From Bacteroidales bacterium UBA1735 (GTDB taxonomy: Bacteria; Bacteroidota; Bacteroidia; Bacteroidales; Paludibacteraceae): a stretch of 64,000 bases of DNA. Shown in pieces: positions 16,116-24,221 of this stretch. The DNA lies in contig DCID01000024.1 in the NCBI GenBank assembly GCA_002315745.1, positions 1-64,000 on the forward strand. The letters are read 5' to 3'. Positions within the stretch are counted from its first letter, which is position 1; each line of letters starts with the position of its first letter. The notes beneath the pieces are model-generated. The model did no database searches, was not told the DNA's origin, and saw nothing but the letters and a program-made list of their open reading frames with translations. The position numbers and the translations under genes were made by a program.

Positions 16116-16122
16116 CAATATA

Positions 16123-16590
16123 CTATTTGTCCATAATGTGATTAGGCACATACTTGTAACCTAATGGCTTCTGACCAAAATTAATTAACACACCTAGTTT
16201 CTTACCCGTAGCCTTAAGATAATTAAGCAACTGCGCCGTATGCTCCGGCAGGAGCGAATTCACCATCTTGAGCTCAATAATAATCTCGCCATAGCACACC
16301 ATATCAGCGCGGTAAGTACAATCGAGAGGGCATCCCTTATAAAGTACTGTGATCTCCTTCTCCGACTCGAACGGTATATCCCGTAGCTGTAGTTCACGAC
16401 GCAACGCAGCATGATAGACCAACTCAGAAAAGCCCTGACCAAGCGTATTCTGTACCTCCATCGCAGCACCAAGGATAGCGAAGCACTCGTCCTTATAGAG
16501 CGCAGGAGTCTCCGGCGTAGAAGTCTTCCCAGAAAAGTGTGTTTGGGCGGCGCGGAGGTCGGATAAGGTCGGTAGTTGGTGCGGGTGCAT
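16123..16590 (-). CDS. GxxExxY family protein
   Basis: The 155-residue protein has the family motif GQGFSELVY at 51-59, preceded by ILGAAMEVQNTL and followed by YRADMVCYGEIIIELKMV, which resembles a PD-(D/E)xK nuclease-like core (D, then E-x-K). The family is widespread in Bacteroidetes and has no established function. The start is set by the promoter: the frame runs further upstream, but the -7 box lies at 16614-16621, so the ATG at 16590 is the first usable one. It is flanked on both sides by repeat words and by inverted-repeat elements. Confidence 0.85.
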   Translation of the reverse strand: MHPHQLPTLSDLRAAQTHFSGKTSTPETPALYKDECFAILGAAMEVQNTLGQGFSELVYHAALRRELQLRDIPFESEKEITVLYKGCPLDCTYRADMVCYGEIIIELKMVNSLLPEHTAQLLNYLKATGKKLGVLINFGQKPLGYKYVPNHIMDK

Positions 16591-16613
16591 AGGCGTGCTA
16601 CTCAATTCGGGCG

Positions 16614-16645
16614 CAAAGGTACAACAAATTTTTGGAATACGCAAA
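16614..16645 (-). promoter_or_regulatory. Promoter of the GxxExxY gene
   Basis: Minus strand -33 TTTG (16642-16645), 20-base spacer, -7 TACCTTTG (16614-16621). The spacer is the same as in the shared promoter blocks in front of rhuM and the AAA_14 gene. Confidence 0.8.
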
Positions 16646-16648
16646 TAT

Positions 16649-16771
16649 TTGGGGCAAAAAAGTGATATTTTATATCACAATGACATAATTTAGTACTGAC
16701 GTCAGAAGTTTACTTATGTAAGTTAGCACTAAGTTATGGCATGATAGGACGTCAGTCCTTTTTTGCCCCAA
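16649..16771. repeat. 123-bp element with 14-bp terminal inverted repeats
   Basis: TTGGGGCAAAAAAG (16649-16662) and CTTTTTTGCCCCAA (16758-16771) are exact inverted repeats; CGCAAA/TTTGCG at 16640-16645 and 16773-16778 extend the symmetry. Inside are GTGATAT-TTT-ATATCAC (16662-16678) and the palindrome CTGACGTCAG, with ACGTCAGT repeated near the right end. It resembles a MITE; no clear target duplication was found. Confidence 0.5.
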
Positions 16772-16837
16772 CTTTGCGCATTTTAATAAGAATGCGAACG
16801 TATTTTCGAGGTGGGCGCGAAGCGGTCGGTGCCCTCG

Positions 16838-16946
16838 AAGGTACAACAAATTTTTGGAATACGCAAATTATCTATAATAATTTTGCGAAATTTGTAAAGA
16901 ATTGGGGGGAATGGGGCTAAAAATCTTAACTAAAAGTGTTTTTTTG
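16838..16946 (-). repeat. Shared promoter block, orphan copy R1
   Basis: About 105 bases closely matching 18143-18255 and 19576-19665, including ACAAATTTTTGGAATACGCA and the AT-rich half-palindromes around ATAATAATTTTGCG. The -7 box reads TACCTTCG and no gene start follows, so it looks inactive. Confidence 0.7.
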
Positions 16947-17031
16947 GATACAAGAAGTAATCATTCGAGCGTATGCGAGATAAGAATGATTAGGAATGTC
17001 GATACGTGGACTGGCATTATGTATCCTTACA

Positions 17032-18060
17032 TTATTCTTCAAATGGAAGTTCTGATAATTTATCGAAATCGGACTTGAATAGCCGATCTTGCACTATACG
17101 ATATTTCTCAAACTCCGACTCGGCAAAAGCCTTGGCATCTTCAGCAGATACTTTTCCCGCATCGTCTAATATGGGTCGGTCGGTGACATTTAGGAACTTA
17201 TCTATCCTATTAGCCCAATCACTCATAGTCATAGGGACATGCCGCTCCGCCATATCTTTAGCCACATCCAAATAGGCGTTCACCAATCGTCCCATAGCCT
17301 GCAGTTCGTCTCGATTTAAATAGTTTTTCGCAATGCTTACATCCGACTTCAAAATTTTACCCGTGGGTGCAGCCTCCCATGTGGTCAATCCCATGTGTTC
17401 ACGTTCCGCATCAGCTCGCTCTATGATCAGTTCGGCAGCGGTATGTTGGTGCACTGCATAGTGCATCTTATTTTGTACCCGCTTAAAGAACTCTCGCGTG
17501 ATAGGCGACTCAGCATCATAATCCATCGCAGTAGCATAGAGATCGGTTAACTTCTGATAGAAATTTCTCTCTGAGAGACGTATCTCTCGTATCTCTTCCA
17601 ATAGATGTTCAAAGTAATCCTCCGTGAGATATGATCCATTCTCCATACGTTTCTTATCCAACACATACCCACGAAGAGTAAACTGTTTTAGCACAAATGT
17701 CGCCCATCTTCTAAACTGAGTTGCTCGCAATGAATTGACGCGATATCCTACCGAGATAATAGCATCCAAATTATAGAAATTTGTTTCGTATTGTTTCCCA
17801 TCAGCAGCAGTATGTGCAAATTTTGCACACACTGAATTAGGTTGCAATTCATTCGTATCAAAGATATTTTTTAGATGTTTCGTAACAACACTTCTATCCA
17901 CCGCAAACAACTCCGCCATAGCCTTTTGAGTTGCCCAGATGGTTTTGTCTTTATAGAAAACCTCTACACCACCCGATTCTGTCTCTGATTGGAATATTAA
18001 GAATTCAGCTGTACTACTTCTTAAAACGACTCCATTTGATATTTGTTCGTCTTGTTTCAT
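17032..18060 (-). CDS. rhuM: RhuM family protein
   Basis: The 342-residue protein matches the RhuM family throughout: GGVEVFYKDKTIWATQKAMA near residue 29, FAVDRSVVTKHLKNIF, YNLDAIISVGYRVNS and ATQFRRWATFVLKQF, then a helical C-terminal part. The N-terminal part looks like a DNA-binding winged-helix/KilA-like module. The family is named from a Salmonella pathogenicity island gene and is frequent on genomic islands; its molecular role is not established. It is a single gene with its own promoter from a repeated block. Full length appears intact. Confidence 0.92.
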   Translation of the reverse strand: MKQDEQISNGVVLRSSTAEFLIFQSETESGGVEVFYKDKTIWATQKAMAELFAVDRSVVTKHLKNIFDTNELQPNSVCAKFAHTAADGKQYETNFYNLDAIISVGYRVNSLRATQFRRWATFVLKQFTLRGYVLDKKRMENGSYLTEDYFEHLLEEIREIRLSERNFYQKLTDLYATAMDYDAESPITREFFKRVQNKMHYAVHQHTAAELIIERADAEREHMGLTTWEAAPTGKILKSDVSIAKNYLNRDELQAMGRLVNAYLDVAKDMAERHVPMTMSDWANRIDKFLNVTDRPILDDAGKVSAEDAKAFAESEFEKYRIVQDRLFKSDFDKLSELPFEE

Positions 18061-18142
18061 AAATTATCTATCTTACCATTGCTTGTGCAATTTTACTCTG
18101 TAAAGTCTTCTATCAATAGTTCCATCATTTCACAAATTCCCT

Positions 18143-18255
18143 GCAAAGGTACTACAAATTTTTGGAATACGCAAATTATTTATAATAATTTTGCGATTTT
18201 TGTAAAGAATTGGGGGGGGATTTGGACTAAAAATCGGACTGAAAGTGTTTTTTGG
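18143..18255 (-). repeat. Shared promoter block, copy R2
   Basis: Nearly identical to R1 and R3. It contains an imperfect palindrome from CGCAAATTATT to ATAATTTTGCG and a downstream AAAGAATTGGGGGG, CTAAAAATC and AAAGTGTTTTTT. Confidence 0.75.
18144..18175 (-). promoter_or_regulatory. Promoter of rhuM
   Basis: Minus strand -33 TTTG (18172-18175), 20-base spacer, -7 TACCTTTG (18144-18151). The leader to the rhuM ATG is about 75 bases. Confidence 0.85.
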
Positions 18256-18317
18256 GTGGGATTGAGAGACCACTCGCTATGCTCGTACATAAAAACGAGG
18301 AGAGGAGGATCTTCCCA

Positions 18318-19502
18318 TCAATACAGTAACCCAAACTGCCACAATGGTAGGATATTAAGACTACCGAACTCAATATCATCCTTCACCACAAATGCCTTCG
18401 GCACTCCATTAATCTGTTTTTGTGTTTTATTGCGTCCACCTACCTCAAACGTGTATCCATCCACCATAAAATCAGCCATAAGCGAGGTGACGGGATCTGC
18501 TACCACACGCATCTGATTCATAAAGAAAGTCTCACGCACATTCCCTATCTCTACATTAGATTGCGCAGTCAAGGCATAAATCAGGTTGGTATTTTCCACA
18601 TATACCTTATTCACCTTGCCAAGCGATCGTATGCCACCCGTTTGATCACGGAGTTGGGTAATCAACCCTGCTTGCTCCATATAAAGCAGATAATCCGCCA
18701 CATTATTTCTCGACACACCTAACACTGCTGACAGCGTAACCATGTTCGGCTTAAAGGGCACACTCTCAGCCACTACCATCATCAAATGCTTCAGTTTACG
18801 TCCTGTAGAGACGTTCATGTTGGCATATTCAGGAATATCCGTTTCCAGTGTCTTGGACACTACCGAGCGCAATTTATCCATATAATTATCTTCGATGGCA
18901 AATGGATAATACCCACGTTCTAAATATCTGCGGAAATACATTAATGGACGAAAATCGCTGGGCATTTCCACCCGATGATCTAACACTTCGTTCAGCGTAT
19001 ATACCCTGCTTTCTATGCCCTCAAACAAGGCCAGATACTCCCTAAAGGACAATCCGTACATGGTGTACACCACCGCACGGCGAGATAAATCTGAGGATAC
19101 ACCCTTACTAATATCTAAGATAGATGAGCCAGAGAATACTACATGTAAATCGGGATGATAGTCATAAATGAGTTTCAATTCGCGCGCCCACCCATCATAG
19201 CGATGCACTTCATCCACGAATAGATACTGTCCACCCATCTTGCAGAACTCATCGGCTAAGTCAACTAATCGATGTGTCGAGAAAAACAAGTCCTCGGCAT
19301 TCACATACAAAGAGCGGTTGATATCCAATTTCTCACGGATATACTGCAACATCATAGTCGTTTTACCTACGCCTCGTGCTCCAACTATACCTAACAGACG
19401 AGCTTGCCAATTGACTTGCTCATACAAATAGCGATGAAAACTGCTTTGGTTCAGTTGCAACAGTTTTTTGTAGTTCGATACTAAAGTCTCCATAATACCC
19501 AT
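18318..19502 (-). CDS. AAA_14/DUF4143 family ATPase
   Basis: The 394-residue protein has Walker A GARGVGKTT at 41-49 and Walker B YLFVDEVHR at 93-101, then SGSSILDIS as sensor-like motif and a C-terminal DUF4143-type part (RNNVADYLLYMEQAGLI, then a nuclease-like FEVGGRNKTQKQI). These ATPases are common in gut Bacteroidetes and their function is not established. An ATG at 19493 is an alternative start. It is transcribed from its own copy of the repeated promoter block, as is rhuM. Confidence 0.9.
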   Translation of the reverse strand: MGIMETLVSNYKKLLQLNQSSFHRYLYEQVNWQARLLGIVGARGVGKTTMMLQYIREKLDINRSLYVNAEDLFFSTHRLVDLADEFCKMGGQYLFVDEVHRYDGWARELKLIYDYHPDLHVVFSGSSILDISKGVSSDLSRRAVVYTMYGLSFREYLALFEGIESRVYTLNEVLDHRVEMPSDFRPLMYFRRYLERGYYPFAIEDNYMDKLRSVVSKTLETDIPEYANMNVSTGRKLKHLMMVVAESVPFKPNMVTLSAVLGVSRNNVADYLLYMEQAGLITQLRDQTGGIRSLGKVNKVYVENTNLIYALTAQSNVEIGNVRETFFMNQMRVVADPVTSLMADFMVDGYTFEVGGRNKTQKQINGVPKAFVVKDDIEFGSLNILPLWQFGLLY

Positions 19503-19575
19503 TTATACTGCACCGTAGTGATGCATGTTTTATATAAATTACGCACTACTTGAGTGCATTTTCTTAAAAATCGCT

Positions 19576-19672
19576 GCAAAGGTACTACAAATTTTTGGAA
19601 TATGCAAATTATTTATAATAATTTTGCGAAAATTGTAAAGAATTGAGGAAAATCGGACTGTGGATGTTGAAT
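19576..19672 (-). repeat. Shared promoter block, copy R3
   Basis: Matches R2 with few differences (GAATATGC for GAATACGC) up to about AAAGAATTG, then diverges. Confidence 0.75.
19577..19608 (-). promoter_or_regulatory. Promoter of the AAA_14 gene
   Basis: Minus strand -33 TTTG (19605-19608), 20-base spacer, -7 TACCTTTG (19577-19584). Confidence 0.85.
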
Positions 19673-19675
19673 AAA

Positions 19676-20782
<1,107 letters not shown>

Positions 20783-20813
20783 AGGGATGGATATGAGGGT
20801 GTATCAATTGGGT

Positions 20814-20842
20814 TAAAAATGATCCTCGCCGGAGCGAGGATC
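20814..20842 (-). terminator. Terminator of the rubrerythrin gene
   Basis: GATCCTCGC (20821-20829) and GCGAGGATC (20834-20842) form a perfect 9-bp stem with a 4-base loop; on the minus strand it is followed by ATTTTT. Confidence 0.8.
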
Positions 20843-20910
20843 GGTGGGCTAACGCCCTATGATAAAATGAGGGATTAACCGCCCCCTCCAAGCGAATCGG
20901 GGAAGACGGA

Positions 20911-21453
20911 TTAATAGTTCTCGGCGCAGAGCTCGAAGTAAGCCTGTGGGTGCGCGCAAACGGGGCACTCCTCGGGCGCCTGGGTGCCCACCATGATGTG
21001 ACCGCAGTTACGGCACTTCCATACCTTCACTTCGCTCTTCTCGAAGACCTGTTTCATCTCGATATTATTGAGCAAAGCACGGTAGCGCTCCTCATGGTGC
21101 TTCTCGATAGCAGCCACGCCACGGAACTTCTCCGCCAACTCATGGAAGCCCTCCTTGTCCGCTACTTCGGCGAAGCCCGCGTACATATCGGTCCACTCAT
21201 AGTTCTCACCATCCGCAGCAGCCTTTAAGTTCTCCGGGGTAGAGGCTACGCCGTTATGGAGCTCCTTGTACCAGAGTTTAGCATGCTCTTTCTCATTGTC
21301 CGCGGTCTCTAAGAAGATAGCCGCAATCTGCTCGAAACCATCCTTCTTTGCCTTCGAAGCAAAATAGGTGTATTTATTACGAGCTTGACTCTCGCCAGCA
21401 AAGGCGATCTCCAGGTTTTTCTCGGTCTGGGTGCCGGTGTACTTATTAGCCAT
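20911..21453 (-). CDS. rbr: Rubrerythrin
   Basis: The 180-residue protein has the four-helix diiron part with FAGESQARNKY at 18-28, ETADNEKEH at 49-57 and VAAIEKHHEERY at 113-124. A rubredoxin tail carries CRNC at 147-150 and CPVC at 163-166. It reduces hydrogen peroxide in anaerobes, so it is a marker of an oxygen-sensitive lifestyle. The ATG at 21453 gives the standard start ANKYTGTQTEKNL; an upstream TTG in frame falls in the -7 box. It is monocistronic, with its own promoter and terminator. Confidence 0.97.
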   Translation of the reverse strand: MANKYTGTQTEKNLEIAFAGESQARNKYTYFASKAKKDGFEQIAAIFLETADNEKEHAKLWYKELHNGVASTPENLKAAADGENYEWTDMYAGFAEVADKEGFHELAEKFRGVAAIEKHHEERYRALLNNIEMKQVFEKSEVKVWKCRNCGHIMVGTQAPEECPVCAHPQAYFELCAENY

Positions 21454-21480
21454 AATGATAGAATTAAATGATTGAGTGCG

Positions 21481-21512
21481 CAAAATTACACTTTTTAGAT
21501 GATATGTGCAAA
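21481..21512 (-). promoter_or_regulatory. Promoter of rbr
   Basis: Minus strand -33 TTTG (21509-21512), 20-base spacer, -7 TAATTTTG (21481-21488). Confidence 0.75.
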
Positions 21513-21557
21513 TAAAAAATGATATTTTTTGCAGAATAACGTTTTTTTTTAGGTTTT

Positions 21558-22523
21558 TTAGTCCAACATCTCGCCAAAGTTATTGGAGAGTTGGATCATC
21601 TGGTCATACTCCTCGGGTGAGAGGTCATAGAAATAGAAGTTACGCGGGTCGATAGGACGCTCCTGGAACCGCACTTCGTAGTGCAAGTGCGGACCCGTCG
21701 ATTTACCGGTATTACCCACCAAGGCGATGACATCGCTACGTTTGACACGCTGTCCCTTACGAACCAGCGGCTTATATAAGTGCGCATAGAGGGTCTTATA
21801 ACCAAAGCCATGATCCACCATGACGGTATTGCCATAGCCCTGTTTCCATCCCACAAAACATATGACTCCATTACCCGTCGCGAAGACATCCGTTCCGACC
21901 GGTGCGGTGAAGTCCATACCCGTATGCATACGGCGGACATGATAGACGGGGTCGATACGCACCCCATAACCGGAAGCGACGCGCTTGAGGTCCTTGTTCA
22001 TCACCGGTTGGATGGCGGGGATGTTCTCCAGCCGTATCTCCTGGGTCTTCGCCATATCCATGAGTTCGTCGTAGGACTTAGCCTGGACATAGAGTCCTTT
22101 CTCCAATTGGTCGGTTTTGAGGGTCAGGTCCGCCATGAGTTGCGAATTGGTCATAGACGCCAACTGCTCGTAGTAGGTGATCTTACGCGTAGCGCCCTGG
22201 CGAACGGCTAAGGGTATAGGTTCGGCACCAAAGAGGGCACGATAGAGGTTATCGTCGCGTTGCGAGAGGTCGGTGAGGACAATCTGCATCTGATCGACCT
22301 GTGAACTGAGCACCTCCAACTGAGCTTCCATATTACGCTTCTCCTGCATGAGCTGTTTCTCCTTAGGAGAAGGGAAGAAAAGGAAGAATAGGTAAAAGAA
22401 AATCGTACCCATACAGATACCGCCTAAGAGGTACCAGCCACTGCGGCGTAACCAATAGGCAAAACCATGCTCCACTCGCTCCATAGCGAGGGTATCGGGA
22501 TTGATATGGTATTTCTTCATCAT
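21558..22523 (-). CDS. M23 family metallopeptidase
   Basis: The 321-residue protein has a cytoplasmic N-terminus, one membrane segment at about 31-50, a coiled-coil stretch (about 53-92) and a C-terminal LytM domain with zinc ligands in MHTGMDF (H200, D204) and GPHLHYEV (H281). It would act on peptidoglycan in the periplasm, probably in cell division or envelope growth. It is the last gene of the dnaA-dnaX-ygiQ operon, 9 bases after ygiQ. All catalytic positions appear present, so it is likely an active endopeptidase. Confidence 0.93.
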   Translation of the reverse strand: MMKKYHINPDTLAMERVEHGFAYWLRRSGWYLLGGICMGTIFFYLFFLFFPSPKEKQLMQEKRNMEAQLEVLSSQVDQMQIVLTDLSQRDDNLYRALFGAEPIPLAVRQGATRKITYYEQLASMTNSQLMADLTLKTDQLEKGLYVQAKSYDELMDMAKTQEIRLENIPAIQPVMNKDLKRVASGYGVRIDPVYHVRRMHTGMDFTAPVGTDVFATGNGVICFVGWKQGYGNTVMVDHGFGYKTLYAHLYKPLVRKGQRVKRSDVIALVGNTGKSTGPHLHYEVRFQERPIDPRNFYFYDLSPEEYDQMIQLSNNFGEMLD

Positions 22524-22532
22524 AAGAGAGAA

Positions 22533-24221
22533 TTATTTGGGGGCCTTCCACCAGAAGAAGAACTGGTTTTGGCGCTGTTTATCGGATTTAGTGCGTGCGA
22601 CATAGACGGGCTGCATGGTATAAGGATGGAGCCCGGTATAGAACATCGTGGTAGAGAGTGTCATCGGTGTAGGGGTGAAGTCCTGCACCTGCTCCGGATG
22701 GTAATGCATCCGGCGAGTCTCGGCGGCGAGTTGCGCCATGTCGGCGTTGGTACACCCCGGATGGGAGGAGATGAAGTACGGGATGAGTTGCTGGCGCATA
22801 CCGGTCTCGGCGTTGACACGCAGGAAGAAGTCCCGGAAACGGAGGTACGACTGCCAGTCGGGCTTACGCATAAGATGCAAGACGGCCGAGGATGTATGTT
22901 CGGGTGCGACCTTAAGTCGTCCCGACACATGACGAGTAAGCAGTTCGCGTCCATACTCCTCGGACATGAGGTCGTATCGTATACCGGAGCCGACGAAGGC
23001 ATGCTTGACCTCAGGCAGTGCATCGACGGTGCGGTAGATATCGAGTAAGGGGCGGAAATCGGCATTGAGGTTCTTACATATCTGCGGGTGCAGGCACGAG
23101 GGGCGCGCACACTGTTCGCAGAGGGTATGGTCCCTACCCTGCATGCGGTACATGTTCGCACTCGGACCACCGAGGTCAGAGAGGACGCCATGCCAGTCAG
23201 GCAAGGTAGTGAGGGTATGTATCTGCCGCAAGATAGAGTCTTTGGACCGCGAGGTGATCTGCTTGCCCTGATGAGCAGAGATGGTGCAGAACGCACAACC
23301 GCCAAAGCACCCACGATGGAGGCAGACGGAGAAGCGGATCATCTCGTAGGCGGGGATATGCTTGTCCTTATACTTAGGATGCGGGAGGTACTGGAAAGGT
23401 AGGTCGTAGATAGCATCTAATTCGTCCGTGGTCATCGTAGGATAAGGCGGGTTGATGACGATATCGTCCTGGATGATGGTCGATGGATGGATCTTGTTGG
23501 ACTCTATCTCGATGAGGCGAAAATCCTCGGCATGCTTGCGCTTATCGGCTAACTCCTCCTGGTAGGCATAGAGGGTAATGGGTAGAGGGGAGAGATTTTT
23601 AATATTGGGGGAGCGGTAACCCGTCTGTGGGATGGAGGTAGGCGTGTCGCGATGGGACTCGTACCAATGAGCGAGGTCCACGATAGCGCGTTCGCCCATG
23701 CCGTAGATGAGCACATCGGCCTGAGAGTCCACTAAGATAGAGGGCATGAGGGTGTCCGACCAGTAGTCGTAGTGGCTGAGTCGTCGCATGGAAGCCTCTA
23801 TACCGCCGATGACGATAGGGACATCGGGATAGAGCTGCTTGAGGATACGGCAATAGGTGATGGTACAATAATCGGGGCGGGCACCGGCTTTCCCTTCGGG
23901 TGTAAAAGCATCGTCGGAACGGAGACGCCGTGCGGCGGTGTAGTGATTGACCATAGAGTCCATGCAGCCGGCGGTGACGGCAAAGAAGAGCCGTGGACGA
24001 CCGAGTTTGGTAAAGTCCCGATGATCACCCCGCCAATCGGGTTGAGGCACGATAGCGACCTTGTAGCCTGCGTGCTCTAAGACCCGCCCAATAACTGCCG
24101 CACCAAACTGAGGATGATCGATATAGGCATCGCCCGAAAAGAGCACCACATCCACGTCATCCCAACCCCGTATGTCCAGTTCCTTACGGGTGGTCGGCAA
24201 ATATAACTTCAGGTCACTCAA
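22533..24221 (-). CDS. ygiQ: YgiQ family radical SAM protein
   Basis: The 562-residue protein has the radical-SAM cluster CFGGCAFC (C305, C309, C312) and the YgiQ-specific N-terminal region with FSGDAYIDHPQFG at 28-40 and VIGGIEASMRRLSHYDYW at 137-154. The C-terminus is truncated relative to the longest family members, ending at FFFWWKAPK. The reaction catalysed is not known. Its start overlaps the end of dnaX by 8 bases, so the two are translationally coupled. Confidence 0.95.
   Translation of the reverse strand: MSDLKLYLPTTRKELDIRGWDDVDVVLFSGDAYIDHPQFGAAVIGRVLEHAGYKVAIVPQPDWRGDHRDFTKLGRPRLFFAVTAGCMDSMVNHYTAARRLRSDDAFTPEGKAGARPDYCTITYCRILKQLYPDVPIVIGGIEASMRRLSHYDYWSDTLMPSILVDSQADVLIYGMGERAIVDLAHWYESHRDTPTSIPQTGYRSPNIKNLSPLPITLYAYQEELADKRKHAEDFRLIEIESNKIHPSTIIQDDIVINPPYPTMTTDELDAIYDLPFQYLPHPKYKDKHIPAYEMIRFSVCLHRGCFGGCAFCTISAHQGKQITSRSKDSILRQIHTLTTLPDWHGVLSDLGGPSANMYRMQGRDHTLCEQCARPSCLHPQICKNLNADFRPLLDIYRTVDALPEVKHAFVGSGIRYDLMSEEYGRELLTRHVSGRLKVAPEHTSSAVLHLMRKPDWQSYLRFRDFFLRVNAETGMRQQLIPYFISSHPGCTNADMAQLAAETRRMHYHPEQVQDFTPTPMTLSTTMFYTGLHPYTMQPVYVARTKSDKQRQNQFFFWWKAPK

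Larger units (their letters stand above)
15797..16122. other. Intergenic region upstream of wzt with repeat words and a folded element
   Basis: No gene is seen. The stretch holds ATACAAGAATGATT words at 15842-15910, a multi-hairpin element at 15911-16029, and three tandem 16-bp units based on CTTCTTGTATCAACAA at about 16069-16115. No consensus Bacteroidetes promoter was recognised for wzt. Confidence 0.6.
16591..17031. other. Intergenic region with promoter, inverted-repeat element and orphan promoter repeat
   Basis: No gene is seen. It holds the GxxExxY promoter, a 123-bp inverted-repeat element at 16649-16771, an orphan copy of the shared promoter block at 16838-16946, and ATACAAGAA / AAGAATGATTAGGAATG words at 16946-16999 forming an AATCATTC/GAATGATT inverted pair. 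Confidence 0.6.

Noticed and set aside
16649..16771. Inverted-repeat element considered as an ordinary terminator
   Set aside because: The arms are 95 bases apart, the 3' side lacks a T-run after the stem in either direction, and inner hairpins are present.
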